Below are positions 32,016 to 41,621 of a stretch of DNA of 64,000 nucleotides, one piece after another. The stretch comes from Pseudocercospora fijiensis CIRAD86 (taxonomy: Eukaryota; Ascomycota; Dothideomycetes; Mycosphaerellales; Mycosphaerellaceae). Both the position numbers and the translations under genes were made by a program. How positions within the stretch are numbered: the first letter of the stretch is position 1; the number at the start of each line of letters is the position of its first letter. The notes under the pieces are model-generated. The model saw only the letters and a list, made by a program, of their open reading frames with translations, had not been told where the DNA came from and made no database searches. The stretch spans positions 1,901,337-1,965,336 of the forward strand of contig NW_006921532.1 in NCBI RefSeq assembly GCF_000340215.1, written 5' to 3'.

Positions 32016-32578
32016 ATGGCAGTAGTAATAGGGATACTTCTCTACCCTGTTGGTCTAGCAATCTGCAACCTCTCCTTCCATCCTCTAAGTTCATATCCAG
32101 GACCATGATTATAGCGAGTGTCCCCTTCGATTACCACATCGTTCGAGGCACCCTCCGCATCGGTCCCAACGAGCTGAGCTTCGCGGACTCCCGTGTCTGG
32201 AAAGATGTCTGTGCTCACAGGCCAGAGTTCCAAATGGCTCTTACAGCATTCTTGGAGCACCTCGGGAGGAACATGCGAGATTTCGACGCCTCAGTCTTCG
32301 ATGTAATTGGCGAACTAGCATGGGGAGAATCGTTTCACGGCCTCGAAGAGAGACGCGTTCACGACTGGGTGTCTGCTATCCTCGGAAATGTCAAGTACGT
32401 CATTCAGGTAGTCGTGCTGCGAAGGCATGCTCTAGGGCGATTTTCGTCCTGGCTCATAGACCCAGAGGTGCAAAGGAAGAGGATGGAGAATTATCAACTA
32501 TCCTCCGAGCTGCAGAGAAGAGGGATCAGATGGGAGGGCCCATTGCTGGTTAGACTGAAGGCACGAGCAGACGCATAG
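32016..32578 (+). pseudogene. Cytochrome P450 relic, N-terminal part only
   Basis: From ATG 32016 the frame gives a membrane-anchor-like MAVVIGILLYPVGLAI followed by FHPLSSYPGP, the proline-rich hinge of fungal microsomal P450s. It then meets TGA and TAG exactly where relatives have the Trp residues of PGPWLWR. A different frame continues with HIVRGTLRIGPNELSF, RVWKDVCAHRP, FDVIGELAWGESFHGLE and QRKRMENYQLSSELQRRG; about 20 residues before IGPNELSF are missing. The I-helix, ExxR and the heme-binding Cys loop are absent, so only about 40 percent remains. The Trp-to-stop changes are G-to-A transitions compatible with RIP leakage. Closest to benzoate 4-monooxygenase-like P450s by motif. Confidence 0.8.
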
Positions 32579-33100
32579 AATTGAAAAATTGCGTGATGCA
32601 GCGATGCGATGTCTCGCAATGTTTGTTTCCATTTATATCGCGTACCGTCACATCGCGATGAATAATGTATTCTTCGTTGCTGACAGCTGCGACCAGATTG
32701 GTTTGGCATTTGGCAAGCAAGCAGCATCAGAAGCACATGATCAGACTAGGCTGAAGACAGCAGTACTTTGACCATGCGTCCGCCAGATCTCACATGCTCT
32801 AAAAATCCTCTTCGGACGGCAATCGTGTCGTCCAGGCGGCGCTCGAGCGAGTAGTCATATCGTTTCGTCAGGGTAAGAATGATCTAGAGCGTGAGAGGAG
32901 CAGGCACTGCACCGAAGGAGGAATCGCCATTCATGCCAGCATCCTCGGATTTCATCGTTCCATTCAAGAGAGGGCAAAGCCTTTGCAAGTATCTAGGTCA
33001 GCTAGGGTTCGCGATGCACCCTCAAAAAACAACAAGGATATCTTCTCATCCAAAGCAAAAAAAAAGCAGAAAGCAATAAGTAGAGCCACCACTCTCTTTC
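32579..33100. other. Intergenic region downstream of the P450 relic
   Basis: 522 bp. No remaining P450 C-terminus is found in any frame. It holds the taf1 3' UTR. Confidence 0.45.
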
Positions 33101-36100
33101 TCAAAGCTGAAACTTTGAGTATGAGCTGGCAACGGCACGAGACGACTCTCCACCATTGACCCCGCCGGAGCGCTTTGCGCCCTTCTTGGATCCGTGGGAG
33201 CTGTCTCCTCCGATAATTTCTTTCATGTTGCAAAAGGGACAAGAAAAGGTTACTGACTTTCGGTTAGTCTTGATATGACCGACTTGTCCGCAGTTGGCGC
33301 ATTTTCGAGCGGTACCGTCCTTGTTGCGGCCTTTGCCCTTCTGCGGCGTGATGTCAGTTCCGCCGTTCATGGTCGATGCAGGGCCGTCAAGGTCTGAGCG
33401 TCCTGGTGAAGCGGCAGCGGCAGGAGAGCCAGCTGCATTCTTAGCCTTGAGCTTGTCACGCGCCTCGCGACGATCAGCATTGCGCTGAATGCGTGCGAGT
33501 TCTTTCTCAAGCTCCTGGCGTGCAAAGTTGTCCTTGTCTTTATCGCCGGTTGGCACGAAAGAGGTAAGACTGTCATGAATTAGCTCACTCACGCTTGGTG
33601 CGTTACCCGCAGTTACGCACCTTTGGCCTTGAAATTGCTTCTGATAAGCTCGCTTCTTGTACTCGCGGATGACTGCAGGATTCGTGATTTCTTCAACGAA
33701 GTCGTCCAGTGGCTCTCCCATTTCGTTCCTTCCTCCTTTGCGAGTAATGACAAGCTTCTTTACTGGACGACCGGCGCTCTGGCCGCTAAACTGGCTCACC
33801 GAGTCATCATCGTGACGGGCGAAAGCGGCGGGCGTACTCATCGACGACCGAGGAGTGTGCGCGTAGCTTTGGTTATACTCTGCACTGCGGTCCGGCTCGT
33901 CGTCCATCTCGTCGTCGGAGTGCTCGCGTTCGTTGCTGAGAGACTCCTTTTGTTGCTCCCAAATCCGGCGAATGGATTCATCATATTGCTTCTGCTGCTT
34001 TGCGACATTGTACGAATGACCACCGTTATCCTTGCGCTTCTTCGCATCCATCTTGTCCGATGCGCTCTCGCCCTGAGCTTGGAAGCCACCTTTCATTGAT
34101 GTCTTCACGAAACTGAAACCGAGGCCATGGCCGGTTGGATCGCCGTCTCCGTGAAGGGTAAGCATGGCTTTGCCCTGACATGCGTTGAGAAAGTTCTTGG
34201 TAGCACGCCACGGCGCCAGCTGCAGCTCGATGTTTGCGCCTTCCTCGATGTCACCTTCACCATCACCATCCTTGCTCTCTGTGATGCCTATATCGGCGAG
34301 ATGTTGTACACCAACTTGCATGGCGTCAAGCAGGCACACATCTTCTGGTCGAATCCAGCTTCGTAAAGTGTCGGCGTCCGGCACGGGATGACCAGGCTGA
34401 GGCACCCAAGTGCCAGTGGTACCCTCACTACGTCCGGGAGCACGCTCATATTTCATGAATTCTCGCATCTTGCTGCGGGTCTGCGGCATATCATGGCCTG
34501 GAAGATGAGGCATGAGCGTGGCATTGTCCAACACCTTGTCCTTGCGAGTCTGGCTCTTGGCATAGATGCGGTACGAGAGAGCACGCAGCCGCTTCTTCGC
34601 AGCGTCGGTAACCTTGCGAGAGTGTTGGCCCGGCACTTCTGCAAGCGGAAACTGCTGGCCGACGGTGTGCAAGTTTTCCACGTTTCGTAAGTAGAGTGTG
34701 TCACCTCTTTCATAAGTTGAGCTAATGCCAATGATGAAGTCAGTTGGCTTAGGCTTGTGCGAGAAGACAGGGGCACGATAGAGCCCATTCTGAATAGTAG
34801 GTACAGTCTCTCCTTTGTCAACATGTCCGAAGTTGGCGAAAGGGCTCTTGTCTTGCGGGAGGAGGACCTGAGCTTCGCCGATAGGTTCCTTGGGGCGGGT
34901 CTGATCATCAGCATCGAGTTTTCGGTAGTAGTTTATGAAGCGGTTGCCCATGCCAAAATTAGACAAGGTCATCGGAGCTTCTTCAGAGTATTCAAGGAGC
35001 AAAATCGACGCCGAATCACCCAGTGACAGGTCTTCAGCTTTCGCAAAGACTTCCTTGGCTTCCTTGCCACGCACGTTCTTCTTCTTGATGTGTTTAGGCT
35101 TCGTGAAACGGAAGTCTGTATTGAGCTTCTTCGTGAGCGCCAAGGATGGTCGATGGAAGGCACGCTTTGCCTTGTTGTCAAGAGCCACTCGATAGAACGG
35201 ATATTGAAGCTTGACTGCTGGAAAGCTGTGCTCAACAGCCATGCTGCCGAGTGTGCTGCGGACCTTGTGCTGATGATTCTCCTTTAGCAGATCGTAGGCC
35301 TCATCGTTGCTGATGTTATAGCGCTTGGCAATGTCTCTGCTGAGAGCGCTGTCTCGCTTGAGTTCACCAGGCATGCGTTTCAGCTTCTTCTTCTGCCGAG
35401 GTGCATGTTCGTCGATGAGCAGATGTGGGTCGTTCAAGTCCAAAGCCACAGATTTTGCCAGCTTGGCAGCTGTATGCTCTGGGTCTTCGAAAGACAAATC
35501 GAAGTCGCGCAGAGACATTGGCACTTCAGTATTCAGTATGTCAGTCTTACGCTTCTTAGCTGGCCGAGCCTGCTCAAGCGTATCATAGTCTTCCTCAGAA
35601 CCAGCATCCTGAGGCTCCAGCAAGTCAGAAGTGATGCTCGGAATGTCCCAATCCTGGCAGATGAGTGCAAGGTCATGCATGGAAACCCCGCCAACCATTT
35701 CATGCTCATCAAAATCGCTTTCGGCAAGATCTTCATCACTTTCTTCTTGAGCGGTATTCCCACTGCCAAGGAACACGAAGCTGTTCTTGAATGTGCTGTC
35801 CTGACCAGCCTTGTTGTTAGCAGCTAGAGCTTTAAAGCTGCGCTCCTGGTCCTGAAGAAGGTCAAGCGAGAGCTTTGTGGGGAGCACAACTTTGGGAGGC
35901 TTGAGCGGTGCCTTCCCTTTGTACTCCACGTTGCGCGGAGGAAACAGCTCGGTAAATCGTGGTGCGTAATAACGTTCATAGCCGGGGTAAAGGTGATGGA
36001 AAAGTGCCATGTCAGTGTCCACGGCGCCATTAACCACGTCTTCACCCTTCGCCCTCGCCGCCGATGCCTTGAAAAGGCGACGCTGAAGGGCCACCTGAGG

Positions 36101-36724
36101 ATCGAGATCGTCCTCGTCGTCCTCGGTCATGCTCGTGGGTGACATAGCAGAGTAGTCAGGATCCTGGAAGGAAGGCGGGCTCATCGACGTCGATCCAGGT
36201 TGCGAGCTTCGACGCTGGGGTTGGCTGTAAGCGTTTGAAAGTGTGGGAAGCGCGAGACTGGACTTCGAGGGCAGTGCTAGCGCACCAGGCCGCTGCTGTG
36301 GAGGCGCATGTTGAGGATGTCGCTCTTCTTCTGGGGAAGAGAAGCGCTCGCCGAAGAGATCGTTACTCTCGTCGCCTTCCGCAAACAGGCCATCTGAGCT
36401 TTCGTCGGGGCCATGGAAGCCGTTCGTGGCGGGCTGCACTTGGAGACCTCCGATGCTCCCTGGTACCTGGCTGTACATTTCCTGGCCGAGCCCGTCTTCC
36501 TCCTGGCCGTCCTCGCAATGCGTAGCTTCCTCCTCGTCTGGTAAGTCGTCATCGTCGCTGATGTCTTCATAGTCGACCGCATCGTCGGCTTTGCCAGCCT
36601 GGTCGAACTCCTGATCCTGTCCTGCTGCATCACCCATTCCAAGGCCACCGCCTAGAAAGCGGGCGATGTCATCCGCCTCATTGAAAGAGTCGCCCATGGT
36701 CTCATCCTCGATCGCGTGCGGCAT
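33101..36724 (-). CDS. taf1: TFIID subunit 1 (Taf1)
   Basis: The open frame is 1207 aa, but an in-frame 51-bp segment (33620-33570, GTGCGT...CTAATTCATGACAG) is probably an intron; removing it gives 1190 aa and joins KQFQGQ to SLTSFVPTGD, resembling the family. The N-terminus is acidic, like the TBP-binding TAND region (about residues 15-150). The central Taf1 domain (DUF3591) covers about 560-1000 with SILLLEYSEEAPMTLSNFGMGNRFINYYRK, TDFIIGISST, LYLRNVENLHTVGQQFPLAEVP and LQLAPWRATKNFLNACQGKAMLTLHG. Near the C-terminus is a zinc knuckle (KCANCGQVGHIKTN). No bromodomains, as usual in fungi. It scaffolds TFIID at promoters. The exact C-terminal end after HIKTN departs from relatives I know and could hide another intron. 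Confidence 0.95.
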   Translation of the reverse strand: MPHAIEDETMGDSFNEADDIARFLGGGLGMGDAAGQDQEFDQAGKADDAVDYEDISDDDDLPDEEEATHCEDGQEEDGLGQEMYSQVPGSIGGLQVQPATNGFHGPDESSDGLFAEGDESNDLFGERFSSPEEERHPQHAPPQQRPGALALPSKSSLALPTLSNAYSQPQRRSSQPGSTSMSPPSFQDPDYSAMSPTSMTEDDEDDLDPQVALQRRLFKASAARAKGEDVVNGAVDTDMALFHHLYPGYERYYAPRFTELFPPRNVEYKGKAPLKPPKVVLPTKLSLDLLQDQERSFKALAANNKAGQDSTFKNSFVFLGSGNTAQEESDEDLAESDFDEHEMVGGVSMHDLALICQDWDIPSITSDLLEPQDAGSEEDYDTLEQARPAKKRKTDILNTEVPMSLRDFDLSFEDPEHTAAKLAKSVALDLNDPHLLIDEHAPRQKKKLKRMPGELKRDSALSRDIAKRYNISNDEAYDLLKENHQHKVRSTLGSMAVEHSFPAVKLQYPFYRVALDNKAKRAFHRPSLALTKKLNTDFRFTKPKHIKKKNVRGKEAKEVFAKAEDLSLGDSASILLLEYSEEAPMTLSNFGMGNRFINYYRKLDADDQTRPKEPIGEAQVLLPQDKSPFANFGHVDKGETVPTIQNGLYRAPVFSHKPKPTDFIIGISSTYERGDTLYLRNVENLHTVGQQFPLAEVPGQHSRKVTDAAKKRLRALSYRIYAKSQTRKDKVLDNATLMPHLPGHDMPQTRSKMREFMKYERAPGRSEGTTGTWVPQPGHPVPDADTLRSWIRPEDVCLLDAMQVGVQHLADIGITESKDGDGEGDIEEGANIELQLAPWRATKNFLNACQGKAMLTLHGDGDPTGHGLGFSFVKTSMKGGFQAQGESASDKMDAKKRKDNGGHSYNVAKQQKQYDESIRRIWEQQKESLSNEREHSDDEMDDEPDRSAEYNQSYAHTPRSSMSTPAAFARHDDDSVSQFSGQSAGRPVKKLVITRKGGRNEMGEPLDDFVEEITNPAVIREYKKRAYQKQFQGQRCVTAGNAPSVSELIHDSLTSFVPTGDKDKDNFARQELEKELARIQRNADRREARDKLKAKNAAGSPAAAASPGRSDLDGPASTMNGGTDITPQKGKGRNKDGTARKCANCGQVGHIKTNRKSVTFSCPFCNMKEIIGGDSSHGSKKGAKRSGGVNGGESSRAVASSYSKFQL

Positions 36725-39022
36725 GGCGCCGGCGCCGGCGCGATGTAGACGTGGAAGGGGCGGGCGATGCTCAGTCTCGTGGCGCGAGTCTGGTGTTTAT
36801 TCGTGAAGTTGTGGCATCGCAGGAACTCGGCGGCTAGAAGTCTGCGCCGAGTGAGATTGCGGGGCGGACTGTGGTATTTATACTCGAGCGGCGGTGAAGC
36901 TGCAGCCTGGCGCATGTGAGGAGCTGTGCGCTAAGATATCAGGAATGCAGTCGCTTTGAGTGAAGTTGACAGTGACGCTCAAGTCGGCTGTCGGCACATG
37001 CGCGTCGAAGGGCCGATATTGCGGAAGAAAGTAGGGCCGCAGCCGCGCATTGCTGCCTTTGAGCCCCATCAGCATCAGCCTACAAGCCATCTGAAAGCAG
37101 TATTTGCAAAACACCGAGCTTTGACTTTGCGAGGGTATCTGGACCATCTTTCACCACCCATGGTTGGGGTAGCGCTATTCGATGGAGCCTCACCTCCATC
37201 ACGTCAAGCAGACTTTCCCATCCATGCCCAACCGGCCGAATGCGAGCAGTCTCATCACAAGTAGCTGAGTGGTAATAGCCGGCTACCTTGCTGCACTAGG
37301 GACCTCTATAGCCGGCTCCAATGAACGCAGGATCAACTCTAACCTTGTTGCCCTCTATCCGTCTATCTACTGGCTGCACGAATAATAGCCGTGCACAGTA
37401 GTTATTGTTATCCGCTATCGTCACCGCTCTTCCGACGCTTGCGGCTGGGAAATGGCTGCCCGTGGGTGCGCACTCTATCGACATTGACCCATGAACCCCG
37501 GCGCATGCCCGGCCTTGCGAGAAGTAAATCAGATTATTATTATCAGAGGCGCTCTTCCTTCCTACTAGGTTTATAGTCATGGACTTTGAGCAAAATTCTG
37601 CCGGTCGTTATACAATGTACGCATTATGATGTTGCCTGCTCCGGTACTGGCGACGAAGCGAAATGACGATAGCGCGCGGGCAAATCCGTCTGGCACGAGT
37701 CGTCTACAGTCTCGCTCGTCATCAACTCTTGTCTCGTACCTCGTACGCGAAACACTCGTGGATGGGTGGTGGGTCTGGCATATCTGCTGCGTATTGTAGT
37801 GTCGGTGCTTTCTCACTCTGCCCAGGCGCCACTTCGGCCAACCACTGTGGCACTGTCCGCGAGGCCTACAGCGTCTTCGCGCATCGGAAGGCTATCAATT
37901 TTGCCCCATTCTGGGCTAGCAAGGGTTTGGGCCAATTGGAAACTCGGCTTCACTGTTAAGCGTGAAAGTAATAGCCCTCCGATGCGCGAAGCCGCTGTAG
38001 TATGCTGCAATGTTTGCCCGAATCATCCTATTGCAAGCAGTCGAGGCGGGCGGCGGGCCGTGCTGGTGGGCAAATGATTTTAGTGACGGGTTTCAACTTT
38101 CGTATAATAACTTAGCTGTCACACGAGCCAAATGCGATCCCGGCACGTCGGTCCCCAATCGAGCGCAGCTGGCCCAAGCCCAATCCCAATCCCAATTCCA
38201 ATCTCAGATGATGCAGCTGCAAGTTGCCAGCAAGCACCGGCGAGCGGGCAGGCATGCTCGCTCAATGAACTCGCACTCCCTTCGCCGGCACGGTACGGTA
38301 CGTCCAAGTCGACCTAGGAGGGCATTTCTCAGCATCCTCCACGATCATGGATCACAGCACACGCACTAACCAGCATTCCTTATGCAGCCTCGCCGTTCCT
38401 GGCGTTCCATTGATCACTGAATAATAGTATCAATGGTCTAACGGCTTTCTGGCATGGCTCGAACGATTGCAGAAACTCCAAATTGCGCGGTGCAAAAGTT
38501 GGCCACGGCCGCTGAACTCTGTTCTACATTAATAAGTGGGTAGCCGACTCCTATATGCACATTAAGGCCCTGCATCGCAATTCTCCACTAGTAATCTATT
38601 CCTTTAGCTTTGCGTCTGCTGGCCCGAAAACATATACCTAAGAAAGTACCTCTGGTACCTTCTTCGCGCTTGTCGCTTGTCCTGCTCGCACATGTTTCTC
38701 GGCTTTGCCTGCCTCCGCGCATCCAATCACTGATATCTCTTGGGTACATGTATGTCTCGCGCGTGCAGACGCTCCCGTCCTGCATCGTTTCTTTCCTGTG
38801 CATTATTGCCTTGCCTTGCCCTGCCTGCTTCTCTGCTGCACCGCCGCTGCTCTATTTGCCCGGCCTCTGCTGCGACAGTACATCTCCCGGGCTGACCTGA
38901 ATGCAGACATCATCTCCATTTTTATTGATCGCCGACTCGGGACCGTTGAGAGACGTCGTGGGATGCTGGTGATGCGATAGACCATTACACAGCGTTTCGG
39001 TTCGTCGGTGTCGGCTGGGAGG
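36725..39022. promoter_or_regulatory. 2.3-kb divergent upstream region of taf1 and the RGG protein
   Basis: No gene is supported. It contains the 129-bp MITE at 37.87 kb, a degenerate CCCAAT repeat at about 38,174-38,203 and two TAGCCGGCT-type motifs near 37,277 and 37,310. Dinucleotide content is normal. Confidence 0.5.
37869..37997. mobile_element. 129-bp MITE with TA target duplication
   Basis: The left end CAGCGTCTTCGCGCATCGGA and the reverse complement of the right end CAGCGGCTTCGCGCATCGGA match over 27 bp with two differences. TA lies immediately outside on both sides (37867-37868 and 37998-37999). Short, non-coding interior. Tips starting CAG with a TA duplication are typical of Tc1/mariner-derived MITEs. 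It lies in the taf1/RGG-protein upstream region. Confidence 0.85.
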
Positions 39023-41384
39023 ATGGACATGGAGAAGTCGGCTGAGAGTAGTGCGCATCGTTCGCGAGCAGCATCAATGACCCACGACATTGCTATCCGC
39101 GACGCCGTGCCACCGCTGAATCGATCGGCAATCGAACAGCCGTGTGCTCCTACTTTCCATTCTAACGGTCCAGACCGGACATCCAACGATGTCTGGGCGA
39201 GCGCCATATCTCGCCTGCAAGCTCAAGTATCCTACAATACTGGAATGCTGGAGACCCATCGACGTCAATTCGCCGAAATCGAGAGTGCAGTGAGTCGGCT
39301 GCATCAGCACATGAACGAGGTTGTGCAGGCTCTCCACGATATTCGAACCGAAGTGCAGCAGCGTCCTGCTGCCGCTGATCATCATCCAAGACACGATTCG
39401 AATGATTTTGAAGTTCTTGCTGGCCAAGTGCAGAGACTGACCAGCAGAGTCAATGAGATCGATGGATTGAGCATGCAGCTCGAGTTGATGAAGAATCGTG
39501 TGAAACGAATTGAGGAGGGTGCTTCTATCCCTCCTTCCCTTCCTGTTGGGCCGCCTACCTCAGGACAGAGAGAACCGCTTGTTCGTGAGCCTACTTCTAT
39601 TTCTGGAGCCCTACATCTTCATTCTGCGCCGTCGCATGCTCCGCTCCCTTCATTTGCAGGACCGAAGCACCAACCACTCCCACCGATGCGCACGGGGTCG
39701 ATCTCTTCCCCGGGCACAACCCGTTCCGGTGTTGTAGATTCTACGATGATGGAGGCTCAATCCGCGCATCCTTTCAGGTCATCAACGGAGTCTCGTTCGT
39801 TTTCAGGCGAGCCAAGTGCTCAGCCTGCCGGATCTTTCAGAGCAGCAGAAGCTCTGCCGCCTCCATCTACCTTGTCTGGCTGGCGACCGGCTGACTCGTT
39901 TCCTCCACACGGCGCATCTCCACAGCACGGTACACTTGGCGTGAGACCATCTACCATGGAGCCTGAGGCTCACGGGGCTCCAGGCGGTATGACGAGTGGG
40001 TGGGCTGCAGTCAATTCCAATCCAGCGATTAAACGGCCGCCAGAGGACAGAGTGTCTCCTTACGACTCGCCCTCAACAGATGGCTCGAAGAGACCTCGAT
40101 TGGCTCCCTTGATGCCGAGCATGCCAGGTGCACCTAGGGCTGGCTTCGCTGAAGAGTCGTACGTTCCATCACAATCCGCATTTTCTTCCACAGCGCCATC
40201 GTCAGAGGCACCTTTCCATGTGCGTAGTCGTGCTCCTTCGGAGGGTTCTCTGCATCCATCCCAACCGCCTCCGCCCGTAGCTCCTTTAGCTGGACAGCAC
40301 AACTTTCGCTTCATTACGTCTACGCAGCAGTCAGAACCTCAGGATTCCATGCCATGGAGGCCAGAGTCTGAAAAGCCGTCGCCTCCACATTGTCACCCCA
40401 ATGGTGGACGTGGAGGCAGGGGTCGAGGCAGAGGCCGCGGTCGTGGGAGAGGTCGAGGTGCACACGGTCATCGTCATCACGATGGGCAAGAGCATGGCAC
40501 GTCAGAGTGGGAGAAAGCAGAACATGGTGGTAGCCTCCTATCCCAAAATGGATATCACGGCTCAATCCCATCTCACTCACCAGTGATCAGACGTGGCAGT
40601 CAAGGACCACACACCCACCATGAGTTCCCAGCAACTCCTGTCAGTAATACCGGAAATCACGATGGATATGGCGCTCATGGTGATGCAAATTCTGCCAGCG
40701 GAGGCAAGAAAACACGGACGAAACCGATCAGGAATGCTGAAGGCATCTTGATCCGCAAAGATGGAAGGCCAGACATGCGAAGCGTGAGCTCGGCAAACAA
40801 CTTACGTAAGGTGCATGCTAAGAAAGAAGCAGAATGTGCTGGGGAGGTGGAAGGTACGTTTATCATTCGAGCAACTCCTGACCGAACACTTTCTAACAAG
40901 TCTTTCAGAAGACGGCGAAGGCATAACAGGACCAGGCACGCCAAACAGCATGGGAGCAGGAGGCGACGGCGAAGGATCCGAGGAACCGACCAGCGACACC
41001 CAAGAGCGACATCGAGAGCTAATGAACAGGATCTTCGTAAACAATCACGAAGGCGATACCAGGAGAAGCGGCGAGCAATATTTTCCGCGAAACGAAGAAC
41101 TGACACCTGTACCATCAACTTTGAAAAAGGAATCCGGAGGCCTGAAGGAGGAAAGCCAACCCGCGCCTGCGCCTGCGCCTGCTCTTGCACTTGCACTTGC
41201 ACCTGCACCTGCACCTGCTGCCCCTATTACCAAGCCCACTGCACAGCCGGACGTGGTAATGAAAGAGACTGGAGAGTCGCAAGGCGAGGAACGAGCCCGT
41301 GAACAAGACGCGCAAAGCGTGGTTCAAGAGCAACGTGTAGAGGGAAGTGGCATGCAGCAACAACCTACCGCTGCAGCCGCGTAA
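39023..41384 (+). CDS. RGG-box coiled-coil protein of unknown function
   Basis: Exons 39023-40853 and 40909-41384 (55-bp intron, GTACGT...TTCTAAC...TTTCAG) give 768 aa; the first in-frame ATG is 39023. Residues about 50-165 are helical and coiled-coil (VWASAISRLQAQVSYNTGMLETHRRQ, ISRLHQHMNEVVQALHDI, LTSRVNEIDGLSMQLELMKNRVKRIEE). A long Pro/Ser-rich disordered region follows. About residues 461-480 form an Arg-Gly repeat (GGRGGRGRGRG), typical of RNA-binding or methylated proteins. A conserved-looking block GILIRKDGRPDMRSVSSANNLRKVHAKKEAE ends exon 1, and DTQERHRELMNRIFVNNHEGD lies in exon 2. A Pro-Ala/Leu-Ala repeat and a Gln/Ala tail close the protein. I do not recognise a named family; a nuclear, RNA- or chromatin-related role is a guess from composition. 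Confidence 0.75.
41158..41222 (+). repeat. Coding hexamer repeat (Pro-Ala / Leu-Ala)
   Basis: Imperfect CCTGCG/CTTGCA/CCTGCA hexamers lie inside exon 2 of the RGG-box gene and encode alternating PA and LA. It is variable-length-prone sequence. Confidence 0.85.
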
Positions 41385-41621
41385 TATGTTATCGTGTGTG
41401 CGAAAGCGCTCGATCTGATTGCATTGCGATGTGAAGTGGGTATCTGATTGCATATATATTCGACCAGCGATACCCCAGAGCGAAGCTAAAAACCGCTTGC
41501 TATTATTCCCGCAGAAACGAGCCTGCTCATGCTGATGGCAGCATCAAAACCCCCCTACACGATGCGAATGCTGCATGTACTCATTCTCAGCATCACGCGC
41601 GAAATTCGCGCCGATGCAAGA

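Noticed and set aside
19150..32578. A secondary-metabolite cluster formed by the GMC and P450 genes
   Set aside because: Both are pseudogenes, 12 kb apart, with housekeeping genes and transposons between and no backbone synthase.
33205..33242. A second intron near the taf1 C-terminus (GTCAGT...AAAG)
   Set aside because: It would be only 38 bp with no branch site; the spliced product does not look more like the family.
32964..33242. Minus-strand 92-aa ORF overlapping the taf1 3' end
   Set aside because: It is an alternative frame of the taf1 coding sequence with no independent support.
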